A stretch of 64,000 nt of DNA from Acidaminococcus hominis (GCF_900291475.1 NZ_OLMM01000005.1:366592-430591), one strand, 5' to 3'. Shown: positions 26,081 through 34,837, numbered from the stretch's first letter. Translations and numbers: made by a program. Notes: generated from the letters alone by a model not told the origin.

Positions 26081-26132
26081 GTAAGTTAAAGATGCCCCTC
26101 ATTTGGCCCTTGTTCTACAAGGGCTTTTTTTT
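26081..26132 (+). ncRNA. Candidate small RNA or attenuated leader, about 52 nt
   Basis: A near-consensus promoter is followed by a short non-coding stretch and a strong terminator: GCCCTTG (26106-26112), loop TTCTA, CAAGGGC (26118-26124) and eight Ts. The single-stranded part holds a C-rich GCCCCTC. No ORF fits. It may be a stand-alone small RNA or an attenuator for the ArnT-like gene 120 nt downstream. An AGGGGC at 26140-26145 could pair with GCCCCT at 26093-26098 across the terminator. Confidence 0.5.
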
Positions 26133-26253
26133 ATGCCCAGGGGCGCAAGAAGGCAATTTGCCTATTATTCACCGGAGTTTTCATTGTCATTCCCCGTTGA
26201 ATATGGTAAGGTATGATATTGTACAGCAGTTATGATTTGGAGGTACTAACCTG

Positions 26254-27891
26254 ATGAAAAAAAAATACTGGATCTGTTTTTGGGCAGCGGCCATTTTTCT
26301 GCTTTTCTTTCTCAATGGCTCCCTGCCTTTAACGGACAGCGTTGAAGGAAATTATGCCCTGACGGCCAAGGAAATGGTGCTCAGCGGGGATTATCTTTCT
26401 CCTCAGATTTACGGCCGGTACTGGTTCGACAAACCGGTTTTTTCCTACTGGATGATTGCCCTGGGCTTTAAGATTTTCGGGTTCAGCGAGTTCGGCGCCC
26501 GGTTTTTCCCATCCCTGTTTGGCTTGGGAGGCCTAGGACTGACGGTTTGGGCCGGGAAAAAGCTGTATTCAGAAGAAACCGCCTTTATGAGCGGGCTGCT
26601 TCTGATGATGACTTTGGAATTCTTTACCATTTCCAAGTCCGTCCTTACCGATGGCATGCTGTTCCTGTTTTTGAACGGGGCGCTGGTGTTCTTCTACCTG
26701 GGCTACAGCACCAAGGAAAAAAGTTATTACTACGGCACCTACCTGCTCGCTGGGCTGGCAACCTTGACCAAAGGCCCCATCGGCTTTTTGATGCCGGGGC
26801 TGATTATTGTGCTGTTCCTGCTGTGGCGGCGAGATGCCAAATGCCTCCAGCGGGCCAAGCTGCCTTCTGGCATTTTGCTGTTTCTATTGGTAACCGCTCC
26901 CTGGTATGTGGCCATGATCCATTATCATCCAGATTTTCTGGCCAGTTTCATTGGTACCCATAACTTTTTGCGGGCCACTGTGTCGGAACATCCCCGGGAT
27001 AATGTGATTTATTACTATACGGCAGTGAACCTTTTGAACGCCTATGCCTGGGTGGGCTTTGTGCCCGGCATGCTGTGGAACCTGCTGCGCAAACAGGGCC
27101 ATTGGGTGAAGCCAGCCGCCAAGGAAGGCTTCCTGCTCATCTGGATGGTGACCATTTTTGTGTTCTTCCAATGCATGGCCACCAAGTACATTACCTATAC
27201 CTATCCTTTGCTGCTGCCCCTGTGCCTGCTTACAGGTTCCTACATCGTGAAAAAGGGCAGAAGCCTGACCATGAAATGGATGCTCCTGGGCAACGTGTTG
27301 TTTTACGGAGCCCTGTCCGTGGCCGCCTATCAGCTGCCCAAGCTGGCTCCAGGCGTGGTGCCGGGCAGCCGGAACGTATTTTTCTTCATGCTGATCTACT
27401 GTGCCTGCATGGTGGTGCTGGGCGTTCATAAATACCGTGGCAAGAGCAATCAGGAAGTTTGGACCACGGTCATCATGCTGACCATCGTGTTCCACTGCTG
27501 CATTTTGGAACTGTTGGCTAAACCTCTGATGTATGATGTGAGCGGCAAGCCTTCCGCCCAATTTATCAGCCAATATGTGCCGGAAAATGTCCCCATCTAC
27601 GTCCGGGGCGGCGGCTATCCTACCAGCGGCGTCTTCTACACTGGCCGGGAAATGGTCATGCTGGTTCCTGATGACGAAGCAGCGGATTTTGCCCCCAAAG
27701 AAGGCAGCTGGTCAGCCAAAAACATCATGCCCTGGACCACCTTCTCCCAGGTAAAGGACAAGTCCCAGGCTGTGGTGCTGGTGGATACCAAAACCAAGAA
27801 AATCAAGAATAAGGTAGAAGTGGATTGGCCCGGAGTTTGGAAAAAGGTGAAACTGCCGGGACAATGGATGGTTATGATTAAAGAAAAGTGA
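26254..27891 (+). CDS. ArnT-like glycosyltransferase, family 39 (lipid-linked sugar transfer)
   Basis: A 545-residue polytopic membrane protein with about 11-12 helices and a C-terminal soluble part (about 430-545). The first loop carries the PMT/ArnT catalytic acidic region (DSVEGNYALTAKEMVLSGDY, about residues 28-47) and GRYWFDKPVFSYWM. Relatives move a sugar from a polyprenyl phosphate to lipid A, lipoprotein or other envelope acceptors; the substrate here is unknown. TTTGGAGGT precedes the ATG. A small unknown gene follows 10 nt later. Confidence 0.85.
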   Translation: MKKKYWICFWAAAIFLLFFLNGSLPLTDSVEGNYALTAKEMVLSGDYLSPQIYGRYWFDKPVFSYWMIALGFKIFGFSEFGARFFPSLFGLGGLGLTVWAGKKLYSEETAFMSGLLLMMTLEFFTISKSVLTDGMLFLFLNGALVFFYLGYSTKEKSYYYGTYLLAGLATLTKGPIGFLMPGLIIVLFLLWRRDAKCLQRAKLPSGILLFLLVTAPWYVAMIHYHPDFLASFIGTHNFLRATVSEHPRDNVIYYYTAVNLLNAYAWVGFVPGMLWNLLRKQGHWVKPAAKEGFLLIWMVTIFVFFQCMATKYITYTYPLLLPLCLLTGSYIVKKGRSLTMKWMLLGNVLFYGALSVAAYQLPKLAPGVVPGSRNVFFFMLIYCACMVVLGVHKYRGKSNQEVWTTVIMLTIVFHCCILELLAKPLMYDVSGKPSAQFISQYVPENVPIYVRGGGYPTSGVFYTGREMVMLVPDDEAADFAPKEGSWSAKNIMPWTTFSQVKDKSQAVVLVDTKTKKIKNKVEVDWPGVWKKVKLPGQWMVMIKEK

Positions 27892-27901
27892 GGGTTGCAG
27901 A

Positions 27902-28393
27902 ATGGAAGAAGCACAAATGAAAGCATATTTGGACCGGCAGCCGTTTATCCGGTTCCAGGTTTCCCAGGCAGAGCTTGCGGCGCCTCAGGGCACGGACCGG
28001 TATGGGGAGCTGCTGGCCTATGTGGGCAGCCAGGTGGAGTACGCCCGGAAGTTCTGCGGCAAATGGTCCCTGTCCTTCCAGGCAGACTGCGGCCCCTATC
28101 TGTGGGAAAATCCCCAGGCAGTGGCCTTTGTGCGGCAGTTGGGGGACACTTTCCCCTATCTGTTCTACCTGGCCGAAAAGGAAGGGGAAACCCTGAAGCT
28201 CTTGGTGATGCTGAATTGTATGTCGGATAAGCTGGAAGGGGATAATCTATCCCTGGACAAGGCTAAGTTCAATGTTTTCCTGAAGACCCAGCTAAAGGGC
28301 CTGCTGCTGATGAGTGAGCGGGCCGGGCTCAGTCCGGAAAATGCCCAAAGCCAAATCCAGTCCGTATACGAGTACTTTGGCCTTGCTGACTAA
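27902..28393 (+). CDS. Protein of unknown function, 163 residues
   Basis: I do not recognise this family. The protein is soluble, with no signal peptide or membrane helix. It is rich in aromatic and acidic residues in the first half and has an amphipathic C-terminal half (KFNVFLKTQLKGLLLMSERA, about residues 122-141). The codon use resembles that of its neighbours and GAGGGTTGCAG precedes the ATG. It lies 10 nt after the ArnT-like gene, so it is probably co-transcribed and may accompany it. Confidence 0.7.
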   Translation: MEEAQMKAYLDRQPFIRFQVSQAELAAPQGTDRYGELLAYVGSQVEYARKFCGKWSLSFQADCGPYLWENPQAVAFVRQLGDTFPYLFYLAEKEGETLKLLVMLNCMSDKLEGDNLSLDKAKFNVFLKTQLKGLLLMSERAGLSPENAQSQIQSVYEYFGLAD

Positions 28394-28428
28394 ACAGTCA
28401 GATTCACATTTTTTTCAAGGATTCGCCC

Positions 28429-28456
28429 TTGCTTTGCCATAGTATTTCAGTATACT
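28429..28456 (+). promoter_or_regulatory. Possible promoter of a small RNA
   Basis: TTGCTT (28429-28434), a 16-nt spacer and TATACT (28451-28456), in a gap with no gene. Confidence 0.5.
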
Positions 28457-28462
28457 AATTCA

Positions 28463-28566
28463 CGTAACAGGGATCACCCCTCCTTGTTACATCTTCCCCA
28501 TCAAATCATCATAAACAACTTCCTTTCAGAAAAGACCTTCTGCCACCCCAGCAGAAGGTCTTTTCC
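28463..28566 (+). ncRNA. Candidate small RNA, about 104 nt
   Basis: Starting at the expected site of the 28429 promoter, the RNA would hold a hairpin GTAACA/TGTTAC (28464-28490) whose loop shows CCCCTCC, complementary to a Shine-Dalgarno core. A C/U-rich unpaired stretch (CATCTTCCCCATC) comes next, and a perfect terminator stem (28530-28564) ends it. No ORF fits. The design resembles Firmicutes trans-acting small RNAs. It could also be the 3' UTR of the upstream gene. Confidence 0.45.
28530..28566 (+). terminator. Intrinsic terminator
   Basis: AAAAGACCTTCTG pairs with CAGAAGGTCTTTT around CCACCCCAG. It ends the ArnT-unknown transcript or the candidate small RNA. Confidence 0.88.
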
Positions 28567-28576
28567 CTATATAGAG

Positions 28577-28607
28577 AAAGCCCTGCAGCGTTGCTGCAGG
28601 GCTTTTG
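28577..28607 (-). terminator. Terminator of the first LysR gene (also palindromic on +)
   Basis: AAAGCCCTGCAGC pairs with GCTGCAGGGCTTT. On the minus strand it follows the LysR stop by about 30 nt. Confidence 0.75.
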
Positions 28608-28636
28608 TGATAACCGTAATTAGGGGCCAGCCAGCC

Positions 28637-29503
28637 TTAAAAATGCTCCTTGGCATAGGTCAGGAAGGCATTGACGCTGTCATAGGCTGCGGTGTTCTTC
28701 CGCCAAATCATTTCAATATCGTAGAGCATGGGGGGATCCAGGGAAATGGGTACCAGGTCCGGTTCTTTTTCGGCAATTTCCCGGTACAGGAAACCATTGG
28801 CCATGCCGGATTTGATAATCTGAATCTTGGTATACAGCTGGTCCGTGGTCCACAGCAGCCGGGGGGTACAGCCTGCTTCCTGGTACTGCTGGAGAATCTG
28901 CTCCCGGAAATGGAAGCTTTCCTTGATTTCGACCAAGGGCTCCAGGGCCGTTTTCACTAACGGCAGCGTCTTTTCCTGGGCAAAGGGATGCCGGGGATTC
29001 ACGCAGTAGACAATCTCGCTGCGGCGCAGGGGAATGCATTCCGGATTGTCCCCGTCCGGATCGGCTCCGTTGACGATAATCACATCCAGGCGTTCTTCCT
29101 GGAGGGCCCGGCGCAGGCTCAGGGAACTGCTGGAAGTGAGCTCAATCTGGATGTCCGGATATTCCTTGGAAAAGGACGCCAAAAGGGGAACGGACAGGGC
29201 TCCAATCATGGGCGGCAGACCCAGCCGGATGTCCGTAGATTTCTTCTTCAGCCGGTTCATATCCTCCCCAATCTGTTCTGCCTTGCGCAGCAGATCTTCC
29301 ACTTCCAAGAGAAAGTAGGAGCCTTCCTTGGTGAGAATCAGATTCTTTCGGGAACGGTTGAACAGCATCAGGCCAAATTCATCTTCCAGTTCCCGGATGG
29401 ATGCGGACACCGCGGGCTGGGAAATATGAAGCACTTCGGCAGCTTTGGTAATGCTGTGCTGTCGGCAGACTTCGCGGAAATATTGCAATTGGTGTAGTTT
29501 CAT
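28637..29503 (-). CDS. LysR-family transcriptional regulator
   Basis: A 288-residue LysR regulator. The winged-helix domain MKLHQLQYFREVCRQHSITK (from residue 1) is followed by a typical AAEVLHISQPAVSASIRELEDEFG recognition region. The effector domain (about 90-288) is normal. I used the ATG at 29503, 7 nt after GGGAGG; the longer reading adds 14 unsupported residues. No divergent gene faces it, since the next gene is another LysR on the same strand, so its target is not evident. Confidence 0.88.
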   Translation of the reverse strand: MKLHQLQYFREVCRQHSITKAAEVLHISQPAVSASIRELEDEFGLMLFNRSRKNLILTKEGSYFLLEVEDLLRKAEQIGEDMNRLKKKSTDIRLGLPPMIGALSVPLLASFSKEYPDIQIELTSSSSLSLRRALQEERLDVIIVNGADPDGDNPECIPLRRSEIVYCVNPRHPFAQEKTLPLVKTALEPLVEIKESFHFREQILQQYQEAGCTPRLLWTTDQLYTKIQIIKSGMANGFLYREIAEKEPDLVPISLDPPMLYDIEMIWRKNTAAYDSVNAFLTYAKEHF

Positions 29504-29646
29504 AATGCCTCCCTGGTTTGTACCGTTGGTCAATGGGGGCTCCAACGGACTTATTCCTTTTTATTATAATCCGTAGAGGCAAGAATCACAAATATTAATT
29601 CAATTCTGTCAAATTTTCTTAAAAGTCACTATAAAAAAAATAAATC

Positions 29647-30564
29647 TTACTCTCTTGGCCAAGTGATCTTTGCTTTTCCCTGTTGGGGAATCCAAGCCAG
29701 CAAAAACTCCCGAAAATGGCGAATTGCTTTGGTCGGCAGGGCGTTCCGCAGGGCTGCCAGGTAAATTTCCTGACCCTGTTCGGGAACCGAGAGGGTGCGA
29801 AGCACAATATCCGGGTGGGATTGCAGGCAGGCAATGTAATCATAAGATAAATTAATACCATTCCCTTTCAGAATCAGGTCTTGGACCACGGTGGAGTCCG
29901 TGGTTTCAGCCAGAATGTTCACCGTAAGCCCTGGAAGCAGCATATCCCGGTTCATATGCTCTCGGAAGCAGCGATAGGCCCGGCCTTTACTGATGAGGGG
30001 CAGCCCTGCCAAGTCCTGGAAAGTGATTTCCTTTTGGGCAGCCAGGGGATGGTCCCGGCGCAGTTGGATGCAGTACCGGGAAAAAAACAGGGGTTCTGCT
30101 GTAAACTGGGACGGATCCAAGGGACCGGTCACCAGAGCCAGGTCACAATCCTGGGTCAATAGGCCATTTAGGGCGGCTTCGTCCGTACACTCTACCAGGC
30201 TGGGGATGATGGCCGGATAGGCTTTTTTGAAGTCCAACAAGAAGTCAGCAGATAGATAGGCCAGCACGTGATCCAAGGCATAAACCGTAACCAGATTTTG
30301 TTTCTGGCCAGCCAGACTGTTCATGCCTTCAATATAGGCATATTCGTCCAGCAGCCTTCGGGCATGGGGCAGCAGGCCTGCTGCAAAGTCCGTGGGTTCC
30401 AGGCCCTGGGCTGTACGCAAAAATAAGGGCTGTCCCAATTCCTGCTCCAGCTGGCGCAGGGTTTTGCTGACGCCCTGCCGGCTGATATGGAGTTTGTCTG
30501 CCGCCTGCTGGATATTACAGGTTTGGTATACTTCCCAAAAATAGCGCAGTTGTTTTTGATTCAT
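29647..30564 (-). CDS. LysR-family transcriptional regulator
   Basis: A 305-residue LysR regulator starting MNQKQLRYFWEVYQTCNIQQ at the ATG behind AAGGGAGG; the much longer open frame upstream is not used. DNA-binding domain about 1-60, effector domain about 90-295. It is divergent from the UlaG-like hydrolase gene, with 126 nt between start codons, and LysR genes often control such a neighbour. Confidence 0.88.
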   Translation of the reverse strand: MNQKQLRYFWEVYQTCNIQQAADKLHISRQGVSKTLRQLEQELGQPLFLRTAQGLEPTDFAAGLLPHARRLLDEYAYIEGMNSLAGQKQNLVTVYALDHVLAYLSADFLLDFKKAYPAIIPSLVECTDEAALNGLLTQDCDLALVTGPLDPSQFTAEPLFFSRYCIQLRRDHPLAAQKEITFQDLAGLPLISKGRAYRCFREHMNRDMLLPGLTVNILAETTDSTVVQDLILKGNGINLSYDYIACLQSHPDIVLRTLSVPEQGQEIYLAALRNALPTKAIRHFREFLLAWIPQQGKAKITWPRE

Positions 30565-30690
30565 GGGAAAACCTCCCTTCTTGCTGATTGTACCGCATCT
30601 AAATGGTTGCGGCAAGCAGAGAAAATTCTGTTTTTTTTCGAGGGTGTTTCCACCTACAATAAAGACAGAAACGAAAAGGAGGAAATGCGC

Positions 30691-31488
30691 ATGCTGAAAA
30701 TTCAACAGATCAGAAACGCTGCCAATAAAATTCATTACGGGAAAGTGACCTTTTTGCTGGATCCCTGGCTGCAGCCTAAGGGGGAAATGGGAACCTTGGG
30801 CGAATTGCCAGGTCATCCGTTCTCTGTGCCTGATCCGGTGAAGGAACAGCTGCCCATGCCCATCTACAATCTGCCGGAACCAGTAGAGCAGATTCTCCAG
30901 GGTGTGGATGCCTATATTGTGACCCATGTACACCCCGATCATGTGGATGTAGCGGCTGATGGTACGGTAGGGAAAAGCCTGCATAAGGAAATTCCGGTGT
31001 TCGTTCAAAACCAAGAAGACCAGGAGATTTTCCGCCGGTCCGGTTTCCAAGATGTTCGGGTTTTGACGCCCGAGGGCAGCGAATTTCAAGGGGTTACCCT
31101 GACCAAGACCCCAGCCCGGCATGGGACGGTGGTTCCCTGCGGTAATTCCTGCGGGGTAGTATTCCAGGCACCTGGGGAAAAGACCCTATATGTGACCGGG
31201 GATACGGTTTGGTTTTCCGGCGTGCAGGAAACCCTGGCAAAATTCCAGCCCCAGGTGGTGACGGTAAATGCCTGTGCGGCTGAACTGGTGGAGTGTGGGC
31301 GCCTGATCATGAACGATGAAGATGTGGCCTGTGTCCGGGCAGCAGCTCCTAAGGCAAAAATTTTTGTAACCCATATGGACAATGTGGCCCATGCTTCCTT
31401 GACTCGGCACACCCTGCGGGGCCGTTTGGCTACTCGGGGCGTCAGCAATTATGTGATGCCGGAAGATGGGGAAATCGTAACTTTATAA
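30691..31488 (+). CDS. Metallo-beta-lactamase-fold hydrolase (UlaG-like)
   Basis: A 265-residue metallo-hydrolase related to UlaG and other MBL-fold enzymes. The metal motif is THVHPDHVD (about residues 77-85), followed by GTVVPCGNSCGVVF and the later metal ligands in VTGDTVWFSG (about 167-176) and FVTHMDNVAH. ATG 30691 is 8 nt behind GGAGG, a better fit than the ATG at 30685. It has its own terminator and lies opposite a LysR gene. Substrate unknown. Confidence 0.82.
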   Translation: MLKIQQIRNAANKIHYGKVTFLLDPWLQPKGEMGTLGELPGHPFSVPDPVKEQLPMPIYNLPEPVEQILQGVDAYIVTHVHPDHVDVAADGTVGKSLHKEIPVFVQNQEDQEIFRRSGFQDVRVLTPEGSEFQGVTLTKTPARHGTVVPCGNSCGVVFQAPGEKTLYVTGDTVWFSGVQETLAKFQPQVVTVNACAAELVECGRLIMNDEDVACVRAAAPKAKIFVTHMDNVAHASLTRHTLRGRLATRGVSNYVMPEDGEIVTL

Positions 31489-31498
31489 GCTGTCCCAG

Positions 31499-31541
31499 TT
31501 AGCTCCTGTTTTTGGCTTAGCCAAAGCGGGAGCTTATTTAT
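31499..31541 (+). terminator. Terminator after the UlaG-like gene
   Basis: AGCTCC..GTTTTTGGC TTA GCCAAAGC..GGAGCT, followed by a T-rich tail. Confidence 0.8.
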
Positions 31542-31570
31542 TTGACAAATTTTCCGGTTTTCCGTATAAC
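31542..31570 (+). promoter_or_regulatory. Promoter of the threonine synthase gene
   Basis: TTGACA (31542-31547), a 17-nt spacer and TATAAC (31565-31570). Confidence 0.85.
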
Positions 31571-31632
31571 GTAAGAGAACAGACTTTTGGCTTGGCAAGA
31601 AGCATCATGGGGCATCCCAAGGAGGCAGAAAC

Positions 31633-32727
31633 ATGGAATTTGTATGTACGGCCTGCGGCAAAAGAGAACCGATAACTACGTTGAAACCCTGCTGTGACTG
31701 CGGCGGGCTGTGGGAGCTGGAAGCAGAGCTGCCGGATTTTTCTCTGGAAGCCATTGACCGGGAACAGTGGAACCAGTTCCGGTACCATCAGTTCATGGCC
31801 CTGGAGGACGATACCTGGCGGAGCATTACCCTGGGAGAGGGGCTAAGCCCCATTGTACCCTTTAACCAGGACATTCTCCTGAAGATGGATTATTTCATGC
31901 CCACCCTGTCTTTTAAGGACCGGGGCGCAGCCGTTTTGGTGGCCCACTGCAAGGCTCTGGGAGTGGACCGGGTGGTTCAGGATTCCAGCGGCAACGCCGG
32001 CAATGCGGTGGCAGCCTATTGCGGCCGGGCCGGTATTGCCTGCGAGATTTTTGTCCCGGAAGGCACGTCTCCCAAGAAAATTACCATGATTCAGGCCCAT
32101 GGGGCCAAGGTCAACGTGGTGCCCGGCTCCCGGGACCACTGCGCCCAGGTGTGCCGGGAAAAGGTGGCTCGGGAAGGGGTGTACTATGCCAACCATGTGT
32201 ACAATCCCTTCTTCTACGAAGGCACCAAAACCTATATTTACGAAACCTATGAACAGCTGCACCGGATTCCGGAAAACCTGGTGGTGCCCGTGGGAAATGG
32301 CACCTTGTTTTTGGGGGTAATCCGGGGGCTGGAACATCTGCTGAAAAGCGGCTGCATTTCCCATATGCCCCAGATTATTGCCGTCCAAAGCGAAAACTGC
32401 GCCCCCCTGCTAAAGGCGGCGGAAACCGGCGCCCAGGAACCGGTCCAGCTGGTGCCGGAGCCTACCCTGGCTGAGGGCATTGCCATTGGCCAGCCCCGGC
32501 GGGGGAAGGAAATCCTCCAGGCTGCCCAAAAATACCACATCCGTTTTGTGGCCGCTCCGGAGGCGGGAATCCTGCCTGCCCGGGAGAAACTGGCCCGGCA
32601 GGGCATCTACTGCGAGCATACCACCGCAGCGAACCTGGCAGCCTACGAAGCCTACTGCAAGCAATACGGTCCTACGCCGGACTGCCTGATTACCATGTGT
32701 GGGGCAGGGCTGAAGTCCGACCACTAA
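31633..32727 (+). CDS. thrC: Threonine synthase or close PLP-lyase relative
   Basis: A 364-residue fold-type II PLP enzyme. Threonine synthase makes L-threonine from O-phosphohomoserine. A zinc-ribbon-like start (Cys5, Cys8 and Cys20/21/23), the PLP lysine in LSFKDRGAA (about residues 93-101) and the phosphate loop SSGNAGNAVAAY are seen. CAAGGAGGC precedes the ATG. It stands alone, without hom or thrB, so a related activity on another amino acid is possible. Confidence 0.8.
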   Translation: MEFVCTACGKREPITTLKPCCDCGGLWELEAELPDFSLEAIDREQWNQFRYHQFMALEDDTWRSITLGEGLSPIVPFNQDILLKMDYFMPTLSFKDRGAAVLVAHCKALGVDRVVQDSSGNAGNAVAAYCGRAGIACEIFVPEGTSPKKITMIQAHGAKVNVVPGSRDHCAQVCREKVAREGVYYANHVYNPFFYEGTKTYIYETYEQLHRIPENLVVPVGNGTLFLGVIRGLEHLLKSGCISHMPQIIAVQSENCAPLLKAAETGAQEPVQLVPEPTLAEGIAIGQPRRGKEILQAAQKYHIRFVAAPEAGILPAREKLARQGIYCEHTTAANLAAYEAYCKQYGPTPDCLITMCGAGLKSDH

Positions 32728-32737
32728 AGCAAAGACA

Positions 32738-32784
32738 AAACCGCAGTATTTCTCTTTTTCAGGGGAAATACTGCGGTTCTTTTT
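32738..32784. terminator. Bidirectional terminator
   Basis: AACCGCAGTATTTC pairs with GAAATACTGCGGTT around a pyrimidine-rich loop, then CTTTTT. It lies between the convergent thrC and LysR genes and overlaps the LysR stop. Confidence 0.88.
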
Positions 32785-33715
32785 AGGGTAGCGGAGGGTA
32801 CACTTCCTGAGCTGTTTCCCTAAACCGCTCCAGCATGGACCATTGGTAGGCCTGGTCCTGCCAGACAAAATCCAGGGAACAGGTAAGGGCGGGGCCCAGG
32901 TCTATAAAAAACAATTGGTCCTGCTGGGCCGGGGTCAGGAAGCCACGGGCCAAATTGTCCGGGCAGAAGCAGCAGCCGGCCCCTTGGACGCAGAGCTCCA
33001 GCAGCAGTTCCATGTTGTGGGACTGGGTCTGGACCTTGGGGGTAAAACGCAGCTTGTTCAGGTAGGCCAGGGCCAGTGAGACGGCTATATCGTCCGGATA
33101 ATTCAGCAAAAAAGGGCACTCTTTTACCAGCCGGGGATCCTGGGTCTGTTCAAGCTGGGTCAGCCGCTGTACCGCTTCCGCCCCATAGGTTTTGGCCAGC
33201 AGCGATTTGGGCAGAAGCAGCAGAACTTTTTCCTGGTAAAAGGGCCGTGCCGCAAGACCGGGGATACTTCCTGGCAGATGGGCGATAATCAGGTCTGTTT
33301 CTCCTTTTTGCAGTCTTTTCACCAAGGCTTCATTGGTATCTTCTGTAATCTCCAACGTCACGGCGGGATATTTTTTCTGGAAGGCCTGAAGAATGGGCGG
33401 CAGGAGAATCCGCCCCCGGGTATAGGCAATGCCCAGGCGCAGGCAGCCTTTTTCCTGGCCAGTCAGGTCCTGGAATTCCTTTTGGAGGGCTTCGTACGTT
33501 TCCTGAAGGGAACGGGCATACCCCAGAAACACACGCCCGCCATAGGTAAGCTCCAGGGGCACGTGCCGTACAAACAGGGGCGTCCCCAGTTCCTTTTCCA
33601 AGTACCCAAGCCGGCCGCTAAGGGTCTGCTGGGTTACGTGGAGCTTTTCCGCTGCCCGGGAGATACTCCGTTCCCGGTATATGATGAGAAAATCCTGAAT
33701 ATGGGTAAAGTTCAT
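32783..33715 (-). CDS. LysR-family transcriptional regulator
   Basis: A 310-residue LysR regulator. The DNA-binding part MNFTHIQDFLIIYRERSISR... QQTLSGRLGYLEKELGTP occupies residues 1-50, and the effector domain covers about 90-300. AGGAGGCAG precedes the ATG. It diverges from the AEC transporter gene across 105 nt that contain a perfect 11-bp inverted repeat, so control of that transporter is likely. Confidence 0.9.
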   Translation of the reverse strand: MNFTHIQDFLIIYRERSISRAAEKLHVTQQTLSGRLGYLEKELGTPLFVRHVPLELTYGGRVFLGYARSLQETYEALQKEFQDLTGQEKGCLRLGIAYTRGRILLPPILQAFQKKYPAVTLEITEDTNEALVKRLQKGETDLIIAHLPGSIPGLAARPFYQEKVLLLLPKSLLAKTYGAEAVQRLTQLEQTQDPRLVKECPFLLNYPDDIAVSLALAYLNKLRFTPKVQTQSHNMELLLELCVQGAGCCFCPDNLARGFLTPAQQDQLFFIDLGPALTCSLDFVWQDQAYQWSMLERFRETAQEVYPPLP

Positions 33716-33725
33716 GACTGCCTCC

Positions 33726-33753
33726 TATAATACAGGTTATATCCTGTATTATA
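33726..33753. promoter_or_regulatory. Operator between LysR and the AEC transporter
   Basis: TATAATACAGG (33726-33736), spacer TTATAT, CCTGTATTATA (33743-33753): a perfect 11-bp inverted repeat. A third AATACAG half-site is at 33762-33768. It overlaps the likely LysR promoter, which fits autoregulation and control of the divergent gene. Confidence 0.75.
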
Positions 33754-33820
33754 TACGCAAAAATACAGTTAGGAAATGGTATGTTTTTCTGCTACAATAA
33801 ATTTGCGAAGAAAGTAGGGA

Positions 33821-34744
33821 ATGGCTATGGAACTGCTGCGGCTGGCCAATTTGCAGCTTACCCTGTTTCTGATGATTCTATTGGGGCTGGGGCTGAAACG
33901 CTGGGGCATTTTGGATGCTCCTGGCATCAAAAGCCTGACTGCCCTGTGCGTGGATGTGGTGATTCCCTTTAATATTCTGAAGTCCTGTTTGGCGCCCCTG
34001 GGAGATGATGTCCTGGCCACGGCGGGAAAAATCCTTTTGGCTGGGTTTTTGATGCAGCTGCTGTATCTGGTACTGAACCAGTTCTTGTACAACCGCTTTG
34101 CCCTCCAGCGGAAAAAGGTGCTTCAGTACTGCACCATTGTGTCCAATGGGGGCTTTTTGGGAAATCCGGTAGCAGAAGGGGTTTATGGCCCCCTGGGCCT
34201 GCTGTACGCCTCTGTGTACCTGATTCCCATGCGGATCATCATGTGGTCCGTGGGTACGTCCTACTTTATCGCCGGTCAGCACACGGACCGGAAGCAGGTG
34301 CTGAAAAAAGTCCTGACCCATCCCTGTCTGGTGGCTATTTACCTGGGCATGCTTCTCATGGTGACTGGCTGGCAGCTGCCAGGCTTTCTCCAGCTTACGG
34401 TGGGCTATATTGGAAACTGCAACGCCGCCCTGACCATGTTTATTATTGGGACCATTCTGGCCGATGTGCCTTTGAAGTCCATTTTTAACCGGGACAGCTT
34501 CCTGTTCAGCTTTCTGCGGCTGGGGGTGCTGCCCGCCCTGTCCTGGCTGATTTGCAGGGTTGCAGGCCTGGATGCCCTGGGTACCGGGGTGGGCGTCATG
34601 ATGACCGGGATGCCGGCTGGGGCCACAGCAGCTATCTTCGCTGCCCAGTACCACAGCGATGCTCCCTTTGCCACCCAGGTGGTGATTTTGTCCACCCTGC
34701 TTTCCATGGTGACCATTCCTCTTTGGTGTTATCTCATCGGGTAA
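33821..34744 (+). CDS. AEC-family (auxin efflux carrier-like) transporter
   Basis: A 307-residue membrane protein with about ten helices in the bile-acid/AEC layout. Bacterial members move dicarboxylates such as malate or malonate, among other substrates. Typical parts are LCVDVVIPFNILKSCLAPL (about residues 42-60) and SNGGFLGNPVAEGVYG (~107-122). The start is ATG 33821 or 33827; AGTAGGGA lies just before. A -10 TACAAT at 33793 is the likely promoter element. Control by the divergent LysR protein is probable. Confidence 0.88.
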   Translation: MAMELLRLANLQLTLFLMILLGLGLKRWGILDAPGIKSLTALCVDVVIPFNILKSCLAPLGDDVLATAGKILLAGFLMQLLYLVLNQFLYNRFALQRKKVLQYCTIVSNGGFLGNPVAEGVYGPLGLLYASVYLIPMRIIMWSVGTSYFIAGQHTDRKQVLKKVLTHPCLVAIYLGMLLMVTGWQLPGFLQLTVGYIGNCNAALTMFIIGTILADVPLKSIFNRDSFLFSFLRLGVLPALSWLICRVAGLDALGTGVGVMMTGMPAGATAAIFAAQYHSDAPFATQVVILSTLLSMVTIPLWCYLIG

Positions 34745-34798
34745 TTAGTACGCGCCAATGCCATGAGCGGAAGCTTTTCCCCAAGAGAAACATACAGT

Positions 34799-34837
34799 GC
34801 CGCACGCCAGGTTTTGCCTCCTGGGGTGCGGCCCTTT
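34799..34837 (+). terminator. Terminator after the AEC transporter
   Basis: GCCGCACGCCAGG pairs with CCTGGGGTGCGGC, followed by CCTTTT. Confidence 0.8.

Noticed and set aside
30565-31122. N-terminal extension of the second LysR gene by 186 codons
   Set aside because: The frame stays open by chance opposite the UlaG-like gene; the ATG at 30564 has the ribosome site and the LysR start sequence.
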